This document shows positions 49,749-58,794 of a stretch of DNA of 64,000 nt, piece by piece (position 1 is the first letter of the stretch; each line of letters opens with the position of its first letter). The position numbers were made by a program, and so were the translations under genes. Source of the stretch: Mesorhizobium sp. (lineage in GTDB: Bacteria > Pseudomonadota > Alphaproteobacteria > Rhizobiales > Rhizobiaceae); the NCBI GenBank assembly GCA_004963905.1, contig SUGL01000033.1, forward strand, positions 1 to 64,000, given 5' to 3'. Below the pieces are notes generated by a model. The model saw only the letters and a list, made by a program, of their open reading frames with translations, was not told the DNA's origin and did no database searches.

Positions 49749-51280
49749 TAGGCGTTTTCCGTGTTGAGCAGGCGGATCGGCGTCAGGAACAGGATGCGCA
49801 GGTCGAACAGCATCGACCAGTTCTCGATGTAGTAGAGATCGTATTCGGTGCGCATGCGGATCTTTTCATTGGTATCCATCTCGCCGCGCCAGCCGTTGAT
49901 CTGCGCCCAGCCGGTCACGCCGGGCTTGACCTTGTGGCGGGCGAAATAGCCGTCGACCACCTCGTTGTAGAGCAAATTGTGCGACTGGGCGGCGATCGCA
50001 TGCGGGCGCGGCCCGACCAGTGACAGCGAGCCGAGCAGCGAGTTGAAGAACTGCGGCAGCTCGTCGATCGAGGTCTTGCGGATGAAGCGGCCGACGCGGG
50101 TGACGCGCGGATCGTTCTTGGTCACCGTCTGCCTGGCGGTCGGGTCCGACCTGTCGGCATACATCGAGCGGAACTTGTAGACCTCGATCACCTCGTTGTT
50201 GAAGCCGTGCCGCTTCTGCTTGAACAGCACCGGCCCCTTGCTGTCGAGCTTGATGGCGATCGCGGTGGCAAGCATCACCGGCGAGAAGAGGAGGATGCCG
50301 ACGAGCGAGAAGACGATGTCGAAGCTGCGCTTGGCAACCGAATCCCAGTCGTTGATCGGCTTGTCGAAGATGTCGAGCATCGGCACCGAGCCGATGTAGG
50401 AATAGGCGCGCGGCCGGAATTGCAGCGCGTTGGAATGCGCCGAGAGCCGTATGTCGACCGGCAGCACCCAGAGCTTCTTCAGAAGCTGCAGCACGCGCGA
50501 CTCGGCGGTCAGCGGCAGTGACACGATCAGCATGTCGATGCGCGCGATGCGGGCGAACTCGATCAGTTCGGAGATGGTGCCGAGCTTCGGGTAACCGGCG
50601 ACGATGGGCGGCGAGCGCTTGTCGCCACGGTCGTCGAAGATGCCGCAGATGCGGATGTCGTTGTAGGGCTGCTTCTCGACCGAACGGATCAGCGATTCGG
50701 CCGACTTGCCGCCGCCGACGATGACGGCGCGGCGCTCCATGCGCCCGTCGCGCGCCCAGCGCCTGATCAGCCTGGACATCACCAGCCTGAGCCCGAAGAT
50801 CAGCACGAAGCCGACCACGAACCAACTGCCGAACAGCAGGCGCGAATAGTCCTCCGAGGCCTTCATGGCGAAGGCGGTGAGCGCCATCAGCGCGAAGGTG
50901 CCGGCCCAGACGAGCAGCACGCGGCCGAAATTGGCGAGAGGACGCATCAGCGCCGCGATCTGGTAGCTGTCGGTGACGTCGAGCAGCACCACGGCCAGGA
51001 ACGAGGCTGCCGCGATCGACAGCGGATATTGCCAGGCGAGATAGTTGAAGAAGCCGACAAAGTAGAAATAGAGGCCGAGCCCCGACAGGAACAGCACCGC
51101 GAACTCGACCATGCGCAGCACGCCGCTGACCATGATCGGCGACATCGTATCGCGCCGGTACTGCGAGGCGACCTGGCGCGCGACGTCATTGATGCCGCCG
51201 GGCACATGGCCCTCGGCCGGGCCGTCGAATTTGCGCACCGCGTCCATGGAAAAGCGGTGCGCGGGATCGATCTCGTTCAT
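49745..51280 (-). CDS. Undecaprenyl-phosphate sugar phosphotransferase (WcaJ/ExoY type)
   Basis: A 511-residue polyprenyl glycosylphosphotransferase, the enzyme that starts exopolysaccharide repeat units on the lipid carrier. N-terminus: four to five helices and a CoA-binding-like domain (RRAVIVGGGKSAESLIRSVE). C-terminus: catalytic domain starting KRSFDIVFSLVGILLFSPVM LATAIAIKLDSKGPVLFKQK RHG, with VYKFRSMYADRSDPTARQTV, SIDELPQFFNSLLGSLSLVG PRP, and VKPGVTGWAQINGWRGEMDT at the end. The sugar is probably glucose or galactose, by family. First gene of the minus-strand cluster. Confidence 0.94.
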   Translation of the reverse strand: MNEIDPAHRFSMDAVRKFDGPAEGHVPGGINDVARQVASQYRRDTMSPIMVSGVLRMVEFAVLFLSGLGLYFYFVGFFNYLAWQYPLSIAAASFLAVVLLDVTDSYQIAALMRPLANFGRVLLVWAGTFALMALTAFAMKASEDYSRLLFGSWFVVGFVLIFGLRLVMSRLIRRWARDGRMERRAVIVGGGKSAESLIRSVEKQPYNDIRICGIFDDRGDKRSPPIVAGYPKLGTISELIEFARIARIDMLIVSLPLTAESRVLQLLKKLWVLPVDIRLSAHSNALQFRPRAYSYIGSVPMLDIFDKPINDWDSVAKRSFDIVFSLVGILLFSPVMLATAIAIKLDSKGPVLFKQKRHGFNNEVIEVYKFRSMYADRSDPTARQTVTKNDPRVTRVGRFIRKTSIDELPQFFNSLLGSLSLVGPRPHAIAAQSHNLLYNEVVDGYFARHKVKPGVTGWAQINGWRGEMDTNEKIRMRTEYDLYYIENWSMLFDLRILFLTPIRLLNTENAY

Positions 51281-51421
51281 GGGATTGTCCGCGAGCTATG
51301 CGCGAGTGAATAGCAAAAGAGAGCTAAGAAAGGCTTGAGACAACCGGTGGTTTTGAAGCTGTATGATTGTCCGCGACGACTGACCGTCCTTTCGTCTGAA
51401 CAAAATTAGTGTTGGCTAAAG

Positions 51422-51718
51422 TTATGGCGCTGCGACCTGGGCCTGCTCTACGCCGGCGGCCGTGGCGTGGCTGCCGTAAAGTGTCGCGATGCCGGCGACA
51501 TTGGGCTCAGCTTCATCTGGGCAACGAGGTCGGAAGTCGATCGCACCATCCGCGGCACGGCAGAGGCCAAGGTCTTCCAGTTCAGTGGCGCTTAGTCTCT
51601 CAAGGATACGGCGATCGCGATATTTCACCGCCGCGTTCGCGAGCGCGCTTCTGGCGACCCATATGGCCGCGGCGACAAGGCGCGGCACAAGCCGGAGGGC
51701 AGTTTGGAGGTTTTGCAT
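51422..51718 (-). CDS. DUF1127 domain-containing protein
   Basis: A 98-residue protein. The middle part AAVKYRDRRILERLSATELE DLGLCRAADGAID matches the DUF1127 motif (a Tyr/Arg-rich helix pair, short Asp-Leu-Gly turn). In other alphaproteobacteria, small DUF1127 proteins affect phosphate/carbon metabolism and RNA turnover. Start ATG at 51718 follows AGGGAGAAAGACG. It is divergent from the large regulator at 51830. The N-terminal hydrophobic stretch and the longer tail differ from the ~50-residue members. Confidence 0.78.
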   Translation of the reverse strand: MQNLQTALRLVPRLVAAAIWVARSALANAAVKYRDRRILERLSATELEDLGLCRAADGAIDFRPRCPDEAEPNVAGIATLYGSHATAAGVEQAQVAAP

Positions 51719-51829
51719 CGTCTTTCTCCCTTGTGAATGGTGGGACGATGCGGCTGCGCGGATGGAAAGTCCTTGATGCGATCCTGAAATCTTCTGTAGC
51801 GTTTCCCCGAGGTCAATTCAGGATTGGCG

Positions 51830-54292
51830 ATGGCGCTGTCCTTCGGCGATTTCGTGCTGGACGAGCGGGAGCGCTCGCTGAGCGGTCCGCAGGGAGCGAT
51901 TGACCTCAGCGCGCGCAGCATCGACATGTTGTTCGTGTTTCTCGATCGGCCCAACGTGCTGGTCGAAAAGCGCGAATTGTTCGACCTTCTCTGGCCGGGC
52001 GTGATCGTGGAGGAAAACACCCTCCACGTGCACATGTCCGCCCTCAGAAAAGCATTGGGCCCGAACTTCGTTGCGACTGTTCATGGCCGCGGCTACCGCT
52101 ATGTCGGCCCGCTCCCAACGCGCATCCAGGATCGCGTGGCGCCATCTGCTCGCTCGGGTGGAAATCTCTCCCTGTACCGACCGGAGTGCATTGCGCGGGA
52201 CGCCGAGACCAGAGGACTGATCGAGCTCGTCAACCAATACCAATTGGTTACGATCCTCGGCCCCGGCGGCGTGGGCAAGACAACGCTGGCCCTGAAAGCC
52301 GCCGAGGAACTCGCCGGCGGGTTTCAGGACGGTGTCTGGGTGGTGGACCTGGCATCCATGCCCGATGGCAGCTTCGTCGAGAGCGCGATCATGCAGGTGC
52401 TCGGCATTCCTGTCAGAACCGAAACCACCCCGCTGCTTGCTATCCTCGATATGCTGCGGCCACTGGCCGGGCTGCTTGTTCTGGACAACTGCGAGCACGT
52501 TGCGCATGCGGTTGCCAACGTTGTCCGCTCCTTGCAGTCAGATGCCTCGATGCTGAGGATCGTCACGACCTCGCAGGTGCCTCTGGGACTGAGCGGAGAG
52601 CATATTTTCAGGCTCGCGCCGTTCGCCGTTGAAACCACGTCTGAAAGCGGTCGTTCGGCTGCCGAAATGTTCCTGATCCACTGCTATGAAGCGCAGGGCG
52701 AGACCCTCGCCGCCGACGAATTGCCTCTCGTGCGCCAGCTTTGCATTCGCCTCGATGGCGTCGCTCTTGCTCTCAAGATGGTGGCGGCGAGGGCGGCGGC
52801 TCTCAGCCTTGCCGAGGTCGACCGCCAACTGGCCGAACGCATAGGGGAACTTTCGACCGGTTGGGGTGACACGCCGGGGCGGCATCGGTCGTTGGCGGCA
52901 TCCCTGGAGTGGAGCTATGGGTTGCTCGCCGAGGGCGAACAGGGAGCCCTGCGGGCGCTTGCTGTGTTCCAGGGCAGCTTCTCGTTAGACGGTGCGCGCG
53001 CCGTGGTCGGCGAGCATGCCGATGACCACTTGTCCGAGCTGGTCAGGCGATCGCTGATCACGCGCGACCGCGAGGATCGGACCCGCTACAGATTGCTGGA
53101 GACGACCCGGCACTTCGCTTTGCAGGAATTGGCCAGGCAAAACGAAGAGCTACGTGCACGCTCGCGCTTGGCGGACCATGTCCGGAGCCGCTTCGAGGAA
53201 AGCCTCGCTCGATGGGAATTGATCCCGGACGCAGTCTGGGTGGCAGCTTATCGGTCGGACACGGACAATCTGCGCTCGGCCCTCGAATGGGCGCGATCAA
53301 GCGGCGACTGGGTCTTGTTTGTCGGTTTGGCTGCCGCCAGCTATCGCTATTGGATAGAGGCTCAACTTGCCGGCGAGGGCCTTCGATTTGCCGAAGCCGC
53401 CGTTGCCTTCTCCGAGGATGTCGCCCCTTCACTTCGCGGCCGCCTTCTTCTTGCGCTGGGAGAACTGGCGCGGATCAATTCCCAGGACCTGCGCGCGATC
53501 GCGGCGCTGACCCAGGCGGTGGAGCAATTCGACGCCGACGCCAACGATGTGCTGCTGGCGCACGCTCTCGTTCTTCTTGGGACCACCCTCAACTTCGCCG
53601 GCCGTCGTTCGGAGGCTGCCCCGGTTTTCGCGCGGCTTGAGACATTGTCTGGCACGCTTGCGCCGTCAAAGCTGAAGGCCTGGACTCTTGTTTCGATTGG
53701 CTTGTGGCTGTTGATGGGTGGAGAAGAGGTCGCCGGAATGGCCAAATGCCAGGCGGGATTGGCGATGCATCGGTCGTGCGGAAACGAGCGCGGCCTGTTC
53801 CGGTCGACCATGTATCTGGCTGAAATGGTTCACAGGAGGCAGGACCATCAAGGCGCGCTGGCGCTCGCCGAAGGCATCTTACCAAGCCTCCGGGAACGCG
53901 GCAGTTCGCTTGAACTCGGTGCTCAGCTTAGCAACCTTGCCTGCTATTCCATGGCGCTCGGCAACAGTGAGGCAGCCAGGGACGCCATCACCGAAGCGTG
54001 GAAATATCTGCCGCGCGATCACGGATCATGGCACTGGTGCATCATCCAGAACGCTACCGAACTCGCGGCACGAGATGGAAGATTGAGCGACGCCGCGCTT
54101 ATGCTTGGCTTTGTCGATCATTGCTTTGAGGGCTGGCCCGACGGCCGGCAGCCTACCGAGGCTGCCCAGCGGGAGCGGATCGAGGCCATTTTGTCGGCGC
54201 AGCTTGAACCGGAATCCTGCGCTGCGTTTTGGCGGAGAGGCCGGTCGCTGAGCTTGTTCGAGGCCGACGTTCTTGCGGGGTTCGAGCGGTGA
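51830..54292 (+). CDS. Winged-helix transcriptional regulator with STAND-type ATPase and TPR-like domain
   Basis: An 820-residue protein. Residues ~1-95 form an OmpR/CadC-type winged helix (FVLDERERSLSGPQGAIDLS ARSIDML; LWPGVIVEENTLHVHMSALR KALG; VHGRGYRYVGPL). Residues ~135-340 are a nucleotide-binding domain with Walker A TILGPGGVGKTTLALKAAEE (about 144) and Walker B-like GLLVLDNCEHVAHAV. The rest is helical, with TPR-like repeats. No membrane helix. Such proteins sense an unknown signal through the C-terminus. The target is probably the adjacent polysaccharide genes. The frame starts at TTG 51824; ATG 51830 is preferred. Confidence 0.85.
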   Translation: MALSFGDFVLDERERSLSGPQGAIDLSARSIDMLFVFLDRPNVLVEKRELFDLLWPGVIVEENTLHVHMSALRKALGPNFVATVHGRGYRYVGPLPTRIQDRVAPSARSGGNLSLYRPECIARDAETRGLIELVNQYQLVTILGPGGVGKTTLALKAAEELAGGFQDGVWVVDLASMPDGSFVESAIMQVLGIPVRTETTPLLAILDMLRPLAGLLVLDNCEHVAHAVANVVRSLQSDASMLRIVTTSQVPLGLSGEHIFRLAPFAVETTSESGRSAAEMFLIHCYEAQGETLAADELPLVRQLCIRLDGVALALKMVAARAAALSLAEVDRQLAERIGELSTGWGDTPGRHRSLAASLEWSYGLLAEGEQGALRALAVFQGSFSLDGARAVVGEHADDHLSELVRRSLITRDREDRTRYRLLETTRHFALQELARQNEELRARSRLADHVRSRFEESLARWELIPDAVWVAAYRSDTDNLRSALEWARSSGDWVLFVGLAAASYRYWIEAQLAGEGLRFAEAAVAFSEDVAPSLRGRLLLALGELARINSQDLRAIAALTQAVEQFDADANDVLLAHALVLLGTTLNFAGRRSEAAPVFARLETLSGTLAPSKLKAWTLVSIGLWLLMGGEEVAGMAKCQAGLAMHRSCGNERGLFRSTMYLAEMVHRRQDHQGALALAEGILPSLRERGSSLELGAQLSNLACYSMALGNSEAARDAITEAWKYLPRDHGSWHWCIIQNATELAARDGRLSDAALMLGFVDHCFEGWPDGRQPTEAAQRERIEAILSAQLEPESCAAFWRRGRSLSLFEADVLAGFER

Positions 54293-54313
54293 TTTGCGGG
54301 CTCCGAATAGAGC

Positions 54314-55444
54314 CTAACCGCGCAGCGCCGCGAAATAGGCCTTCTCGATCTCCGCCGCCATCACGTCGGCGCCGAACCGCGCCTTGAGCTCACCGCCCTG
54401 CGGCATCAGCTTGCGGTAGGCGGCGGGATCGTCGAGAGCCGTTCTGAGCTTGTCGGCAAGCTGACCGGCATCCGGCCGTATCAGGGCAGGGGAGCCTTCG
54501 CCGAAGATTTCCGGTATGCCGCCGACCGCGGTCGCTATCATCGGCATGCCGGCGGCCAGCGCCTCGAGCACGATGTAGGGCATCGCTTCCGCACGCGACG
54601 GCACGACGATCAGCCCGGCCAGCGCGAAGGCTTCTCGCGCCGCCATCGGCGGCAGGAAACGGACCTGGTTCTTCAGTCCAAGCCGTTCCACCTGAGCATG
54701 GTAGCGCGGCAGGTCGTCGCCGTCGCCGACCATGACCGCGCGCAACGGTCGGCCGAGCTCGCTGCCTGCCAGCGTCAGCGCGTCGATGAAGATGTCCGGA
54801 CCTTTGAGGTCGCGCATCATGCCGATGTAGAGAAGATCGGCGGCGTCCGCCGCCATCGCCACCGGTTCGAATTCGACGGCGCGCAGGCCGTTATAGACCA
54901 GCCTGTTGGGGATGGGCGGCTCGCCGACCTTGCGACGATAGGTTTTCCGCTCATAGTCGGAAACGAACAGCAGGCAGTCGGTGAAGCGTGCCATGAAGCG
55001 CTCCAGCGCGAAGAACAGCATTCCGGTGGCCGTCGTTTCGTCATAGTGGAGCGAGCCGCCATGCGGCGAATAAAGGCGGGCCACGCGATACCTTGAAACC
55101 CGCAACAGTGAGCCGAACAGCCGGGCATAGGCGCCACCCTTGGCGCCGTGCCCGTGCAGCACGTCCGGCCGCAATTCCTTGATGATTTGATATGTGCGCC
55201 AGGCCGCGGCGATGTCGCCCGGCCCGATGTGCCGCTGCATCGGCGTGCGATGGATGCCGAGCGCCAGGCTCTCCCGCATCGCGTCGAACAGCCGCTCCTC
55301 ATAGTCGCCGCCAGTGGTCGAATCGCAGACGATGCCCACGGAATGGCCGGCGGCGACCTGCGCCTCGGTCAGGTCGCGCACATGCCGGAAGATTCCCCCG
55401 ACAGGTGAGCGAAAGCAGTGGACGATGCGGAGGTGAGCCGCCAC
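54314..55444 (-). CDS. Glycosyltransferase family 4
   Basis: A 376-residue GT-B enzyme. It has the N-terminal GGIFRHVRDLTEAQVAAGHS, the mid HGHGAKGGAYARLFGSLLRV, and the donor-site VVPSRAEAMPYIVLEALAAG MPMIATAVGGIPEIFGEGSP with the E-x7-E pattern (E at AEAMP and VLEALAAG). It would transfer a sugar to the lipid-linked repeat unit at the inner membrane. Specificity unknown. Nine bases upstream lies the stop of the wza-like gene, so the two are cotranscribed. Confidence 0.9.
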   Translation of the reverse strand: MAAHLRIVHCFRSPVGGIFRHVRDLTEAQVAAGHSVGIVCDSTTGGDYEERLFDAMRESLALGIHRTPMQRHIGPGDIAAAWRTYQIIKELRPDVLHGHGAKGGAYARLFGSLLRVSRYRVARLYSPHGGSLHYDETTATGMLFFALERFMARFTDCLLFVSDYERKTYRRKVGEPPIPNRLVYNGLRAVEFEPVAMAADAADLLYIGMMRDLKGPDIFIDALTLAGSELGRPLRAVMVGDGDDLPRYHAQVERLGLKNQVRFLPPMAAREAFALAGLIVVPSRAEAMPYIVLEALAAGMPMIATAVGGIPEIFGEGSPALIRPDAGQLADKLRTALDDPAAYRKLMPQGGELKARFGADVMAAEIEKAYFAALRG

Positions 55445-55452
55445 GTTGATTT

Positions 55453-56016
55453 TCAGAACAGGCGTTCGCGGACGTAGACGGTGTCGCCTGGCAGGAGCGG
55501 ATCGGAAGTCTGCACCCTGCCGGTCATGACCTTGCCGTTGATATCGCGGGTGATGTCGACGCTTTCCTGGTTGGCGCGCGGCGTAAAGCCTCCGGCGATC
55601 GCGATCGCCTTCTGCACGGTGAGACCCGGCACATAGGAATACTGCCCCGCGGCTCCGACTTCGCCCATGACGAAGATCGGCCGGTAGCGATCGATCTCGA
55701 CCGAGACGTCGGGATCGCGCAGATACCCTTGGCGCAATTTGTCGGCAATTTCCTTTTCCAGCTGCTGGGCGGTATGGCCGCGCGCCGGCACGGCGCCGAC
55801 GAGCGGGAAGGAGATGTAGCCGGACTGGTCGACGCTGTAGGTGTTGGTCAGCCCGTCCTGCTCGAACACGGTGACGCGGATGCGGTCGCCGGCGCCAAGT
55901 CTGTAAGGCTGGTCGAGCACTTCATGGAACGCCGCTGGCGTCGGGCGGTAGCTGGAGCATCCGGTAAGCAGCGACAAGGCAAGCATGGCGCGAAAGAGAT
56001 AAGCAGTGCTTTTCAT
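55453..56016 (-). CDS. Polysaccharide export lipoprotein (Wza/ExoF family)
   Basis: A 187-residue exported protein with a lipobox LTGC after AYLFRAMLALSL. It contains the polysaccharide-biosynthesis/export domain: YRLGAGDRIRVTVFEQDGLT NTYSVDQSGYISFPLVGAVP ARGHTAQQLEKEI, and a SLBB-like part PIFVMGEVGAAGQYSYVPGL TVQKAIAIAGG. It is shorter than E. coli Wza, like the rhizobial ExoF-type members. It acts in the outer membrane/periplasm. Start ATG at 56016 gives the signal; the frame is open to 56154. Divergent from the chain-length gene. Confidence 0.9.
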   Translation of the reverse strand: MKSTAYLFRAMLALSLLTGCSSYRPTPAAFHEVLDQPYRLGAGDRIRVTVFEQDGLTNTYSVDQSGYISFPLVGAVPARGHTAQQLEKEIADKLRQGYLRDPDVSVEIDRYRPIFVMGEVGAAGQYSYVPGLTVQKAIAIAGGFTPRANQESVDITRDINGKVMTGRVQTSDPLLPGDTVYVRERLF

Positions 56017-56280
56017 GATCGGACACGAACCTTCGTCGCTCTCGCCGCCAGTGCTGCGGCCAACCCCAGGAAGTGTGCCCGTTATCATCCTGTTAGGGTT
56101 AATGGCCGGTAAAGGATCATGGCTGGAAGCGGTGACTGCCGGCAAAAAACCCAATTGTTCTATTGCCTTCGCCCGATGTTCTTTGAGTGTCTTCTAATAA
56201 GTACGCGTTCTGATCTTAACGGGTGAGTTACCATAGTTGTTTACGGTCCATCCTCGACTCAAAGTTCCGGAGCAGGATGC

Positions 56281-58467
56281 ATGTCCGTTCAGTCCGCGGC
56301 CGCAGATGTCGATGTCGATCTGAGGCAGCTCTTCGCCAGTTTGGCGAGGAACTGGCTGCGCATTGTTCTCGTCTCGCTCGTGGTCACCGGGCTGGCGTTT
56401 GCCTTCGCCTGGCTGGCCACGCCGTATTACAAGGCAACGGCCAAGCTGGAGATCGGACCGCGCGAGTCGGTCTTCACGCGTCCGGCCGGCTCAACCAATG
56501 ACGACAAGCCGGCAACCGACGAAGAGGCGGTGGCGACCGAGGTCCAGATCATATCGTCGCCCGATATCCTCAAGAAGGTGGCGACGGACCTCGATCTGGA
56601 GAAGCTGCCCGAATTCGATGAAGCGCTGAATATGTCGGCGCTGAGTCGCGCTCTCGTCCTTGTCGGCTTGAAGAGCGATCCTTTCGACATTCCGCCGGAA
56701 GAGCGTGTGCTCAAGGCAATGCACGATAAGCTAAACGTCTACAGCATTGAAAAGACGCGTGTTATTGCAGTCGAGTTCTCCTCGAAGGACCCAAAGCTTG
56801 CGGCGCGAGTCGCAGACGCCATCGCCCAGGCCTATCTTGCCTCCAAGGGCAATGCGAAAAAGGAATCCAACACCGCCGCCACCGGCTTTCTCGGCCCGGA
56901 AATCACCGATCTGCAGAATCGGGTGAAGGATGCCGAAGCCAAGGTTGCCGCCTACCGCGCGCAATCGGACCTCCTGATGGGCGGCAACAATTCGGTGCTC
57001 GCGACTCAGCAGCTCTCTGAACTGTCGACGGAGCTGTCGCGGGTGCGCGCCAATCGCGCCGCCGCCGAGGCGACCGCCGACAGCGTGCGCAAGGCGCTTC
57101 AGAATGGCGGCACGCTCGACAGCGTGCCGGAAGTTCTGTCTTCCGAATTGATCCAGCGCCTGCTCGAGCGGCAGGTGGAGCTGAGGACCAACATCGCCGA
57201 CCTGTCGACCACGCTGCTGGACAACCACCCGCGCATCCGGGCGCTGAAGTCGCAGCTTGCCGATCTCGACGGCCAGATCCGCAACGAGGCGCAGAAGATC
57301 CTCAAGGGACTGGCGACCCAGGCGCAGACGGCCAAGGCTCGCGAGGACCAGCTCCTCCAGGAGGTCAACCAGCTAAAGGCCGCTTCGGCCCGCGCCGGCG
57401 AACAGCAGGTGCAACTCGATGCGCTGCAGCGTGACGCGAACGCCCAGCGTCAGCAGCTCGAATCCTATATGGCGAGCTACCGCGAGGCAGCCTCGCGCGC
57501 CGACCGCAACTATCTGCCTGTGGATGCCCGTCTGCTGTCGAAAGCGCAGGTGCCGGCGGAACCCTATTTCCCGAAGATCGGTCCGATTACCGGCGCCGCG
57601 GCGGCCGCGTCGCTGCTGCTGATGGCGATCGGCACGCTTCTGAGGGAATTGTTCTCCGGCCGTGCCATGCGCCCGGCCGCCGGCGCAAGATTCGAGCCGA
57701 TCGAGCAGGTGGCGATGCCGGTGGCGCGCCCCGAGCCGGTGATTCCTGAAGCCAAGGACGAAGCCGGCGACGATTCGGCGGCCGACGACCAGGTCAGGCG
57801 GGCTGCGGCCATCGAGGAACCGGCTGCCGAGCCGGCTTCGCCGGAAGCACCCCGGACGTGGCAGTCCAGGCTGGGCGAGATCGATGTCGACAAGGCGGCG
57901 GAAAAGCTCATCGCCTCGGGCGCCGCGCGCGCCATCTTCGTCTCCCCGGAGGGCGACGAGGCGGCCGCGACGGCCGTTCTGGTGGCGCGAGAGGTCTCCG
58001 ACGCCGGCCTGCGCGTGCTGCTGCTCGATCTCACCGCTTCGGGCGCGGCATCGCGGCCGATGCTGGACAGCGGACTTTTCCCCGGCATCACCAATCTTCT
58101 GGCCTCCGAAGCGCAGTTCAGCGATGTCATCCATCCCGATCTCTATTCGGACGCTCATGTCATTCCGGTCGGCACCGCCGACCCGGTCCGCGCCATGCGC
58201 GCCGCCGACCGGCTGCCGATCATCATGCAGTCGCTGACCACCGCCTACGACCTCGTCGTGGTCGAATGCGGACCGGCCGATGCGCATGGCATCAGCCGCC
58301 TCGTCGGTGACGGCACGGAAGTCTTCCTGTCGATGCTCGAAGCCGACGACGAGGTGACGCAGGCGGCGGTGAAGCTGATCGAGAACGGCTACCCGGATGT
58401 CACGCTGGTGACCCCGGTCGGCCATGAGCCGGGAAATCCGTTGCCCGGACGTCGCTCGGCCGCATAG
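56281..58467 (+). CDS. Wzz/ExoP-like chain-length protein with degenerate kinase domain
   Basis: A 728-residue inner-membrane protein. Residues ~10-60 hold the first membrane helix (LRIVLVSLVVTGLAFAFAWL) and the Wzz domain follows (YYKATAKLEIGPRESVFTRP). A long coiled-coil region spans ~190-410 and the second helix is ITGAAAAASLLLMAIGTLLR. The C-terminal ~200 residues resemble a BY-type tyrosine kinase/ParA-like fold, but where Walker A should be the sequence is IFVSPEGDEAAATAVLVARE (from 551) with no GK[ST]. The Walker B-like YDLVVVECGPADAHG is kept. The C-terminus lacks a tyrosine cluster. Start ATG at 56281 follows GGAGCAGGATGC-like context. Confidence 0.9.
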   Translation: MSVQSAAADVDVDLRQLFASLARNWLRIVLVSLVVTGLAFAFAWLATPYYKATAKLEIGPRESVFTRPAGSTNDDKPATDEEAVATEVQIISSPDILKKVATDLDLEKLPEFDEALNMSALSRALVLVGLKSDPFDIPPEERVLKAMHDKLNVYSIEKTRVIAVEFSSKDPKLAARVADAIAQAYLASKGNAKKESNTAATGFLGPEITDLQNRVKDAEAKVAAYRAQSDLLMGGNNSVLATQQLSELSTELSRVRANRAAAEATADSVRKALQNGGTLDSVPEVLSSELIQRLLERQVELRTNIADLSTTLLDNHPRIRALKSQLADLDGQIRNEAQKILKGLATQAQTAKAREDQLLQEVNQLKAASARAGEQQVQLDALQRDANAQRQQLESYMASYREAASRADRNYLPVDARLLSKAQVPAEPYFPKIGPITGAAAAASLLLMAIGTLLRELFSGRAMRPAAGARFEPIEQVAMPVARPEPVIPEAKDEAGDDSAADDQVRRAAAIEEPAAEPASPEAPRTWQSRLGEIDVDKAAEKLIASGAARAIFVSPEGDEAAATAVLVAREVSDAGLRVLLLDLTASGAASRPMLDSGLFPGITNLLASEAQFSDVIHPDLYSDAHVIPVGTADPVRAMRAADRLPIIMQSLTTAYDLVVVECGPADAHGISRLVGDGTEVFLSMLEADDEVTQAAVKLIENGYPDVTLVTPVGHEPGNPLPGRRSAA

Positions 58468-58794
58468 GGCTCGAGCGCCAATCGGGCTGGCCTGTCCGAA
58501 ACCACAGGATCGGCCTGTCTTCGACTCGACGAAACCGTCATGGCCGACCGCCGCGGCATCCGGGCGAATGCGGGCGGCGAGATGCGCGATTTGCAAGCCG
58601 ATGTCGGGCCAGGCGGCTAGCACAGATCTCCCTACCGCGAGGAGAGCGGCCCATTGCCGTCGGATCCGCCGGCCATCCTAAAAAAGTCCTGCGGCGGTTG
58701 CGCATGGTGACCACCGCCCTATCTGCCGGCGGATGTCGTCGGAAGGCATTCATCATGCTGACCGCTGAAGTGTAACCTGATCCGGAGGTTTTTG
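58468..58794. other. Intergenic region upstream of egtB
   Basis: About 325 bases. There are short frames on both strands, but none has a credible ribosome site or family. The region carries the egtB promoter; I see no RNA gene or known repeat. Confidence 0.4.
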
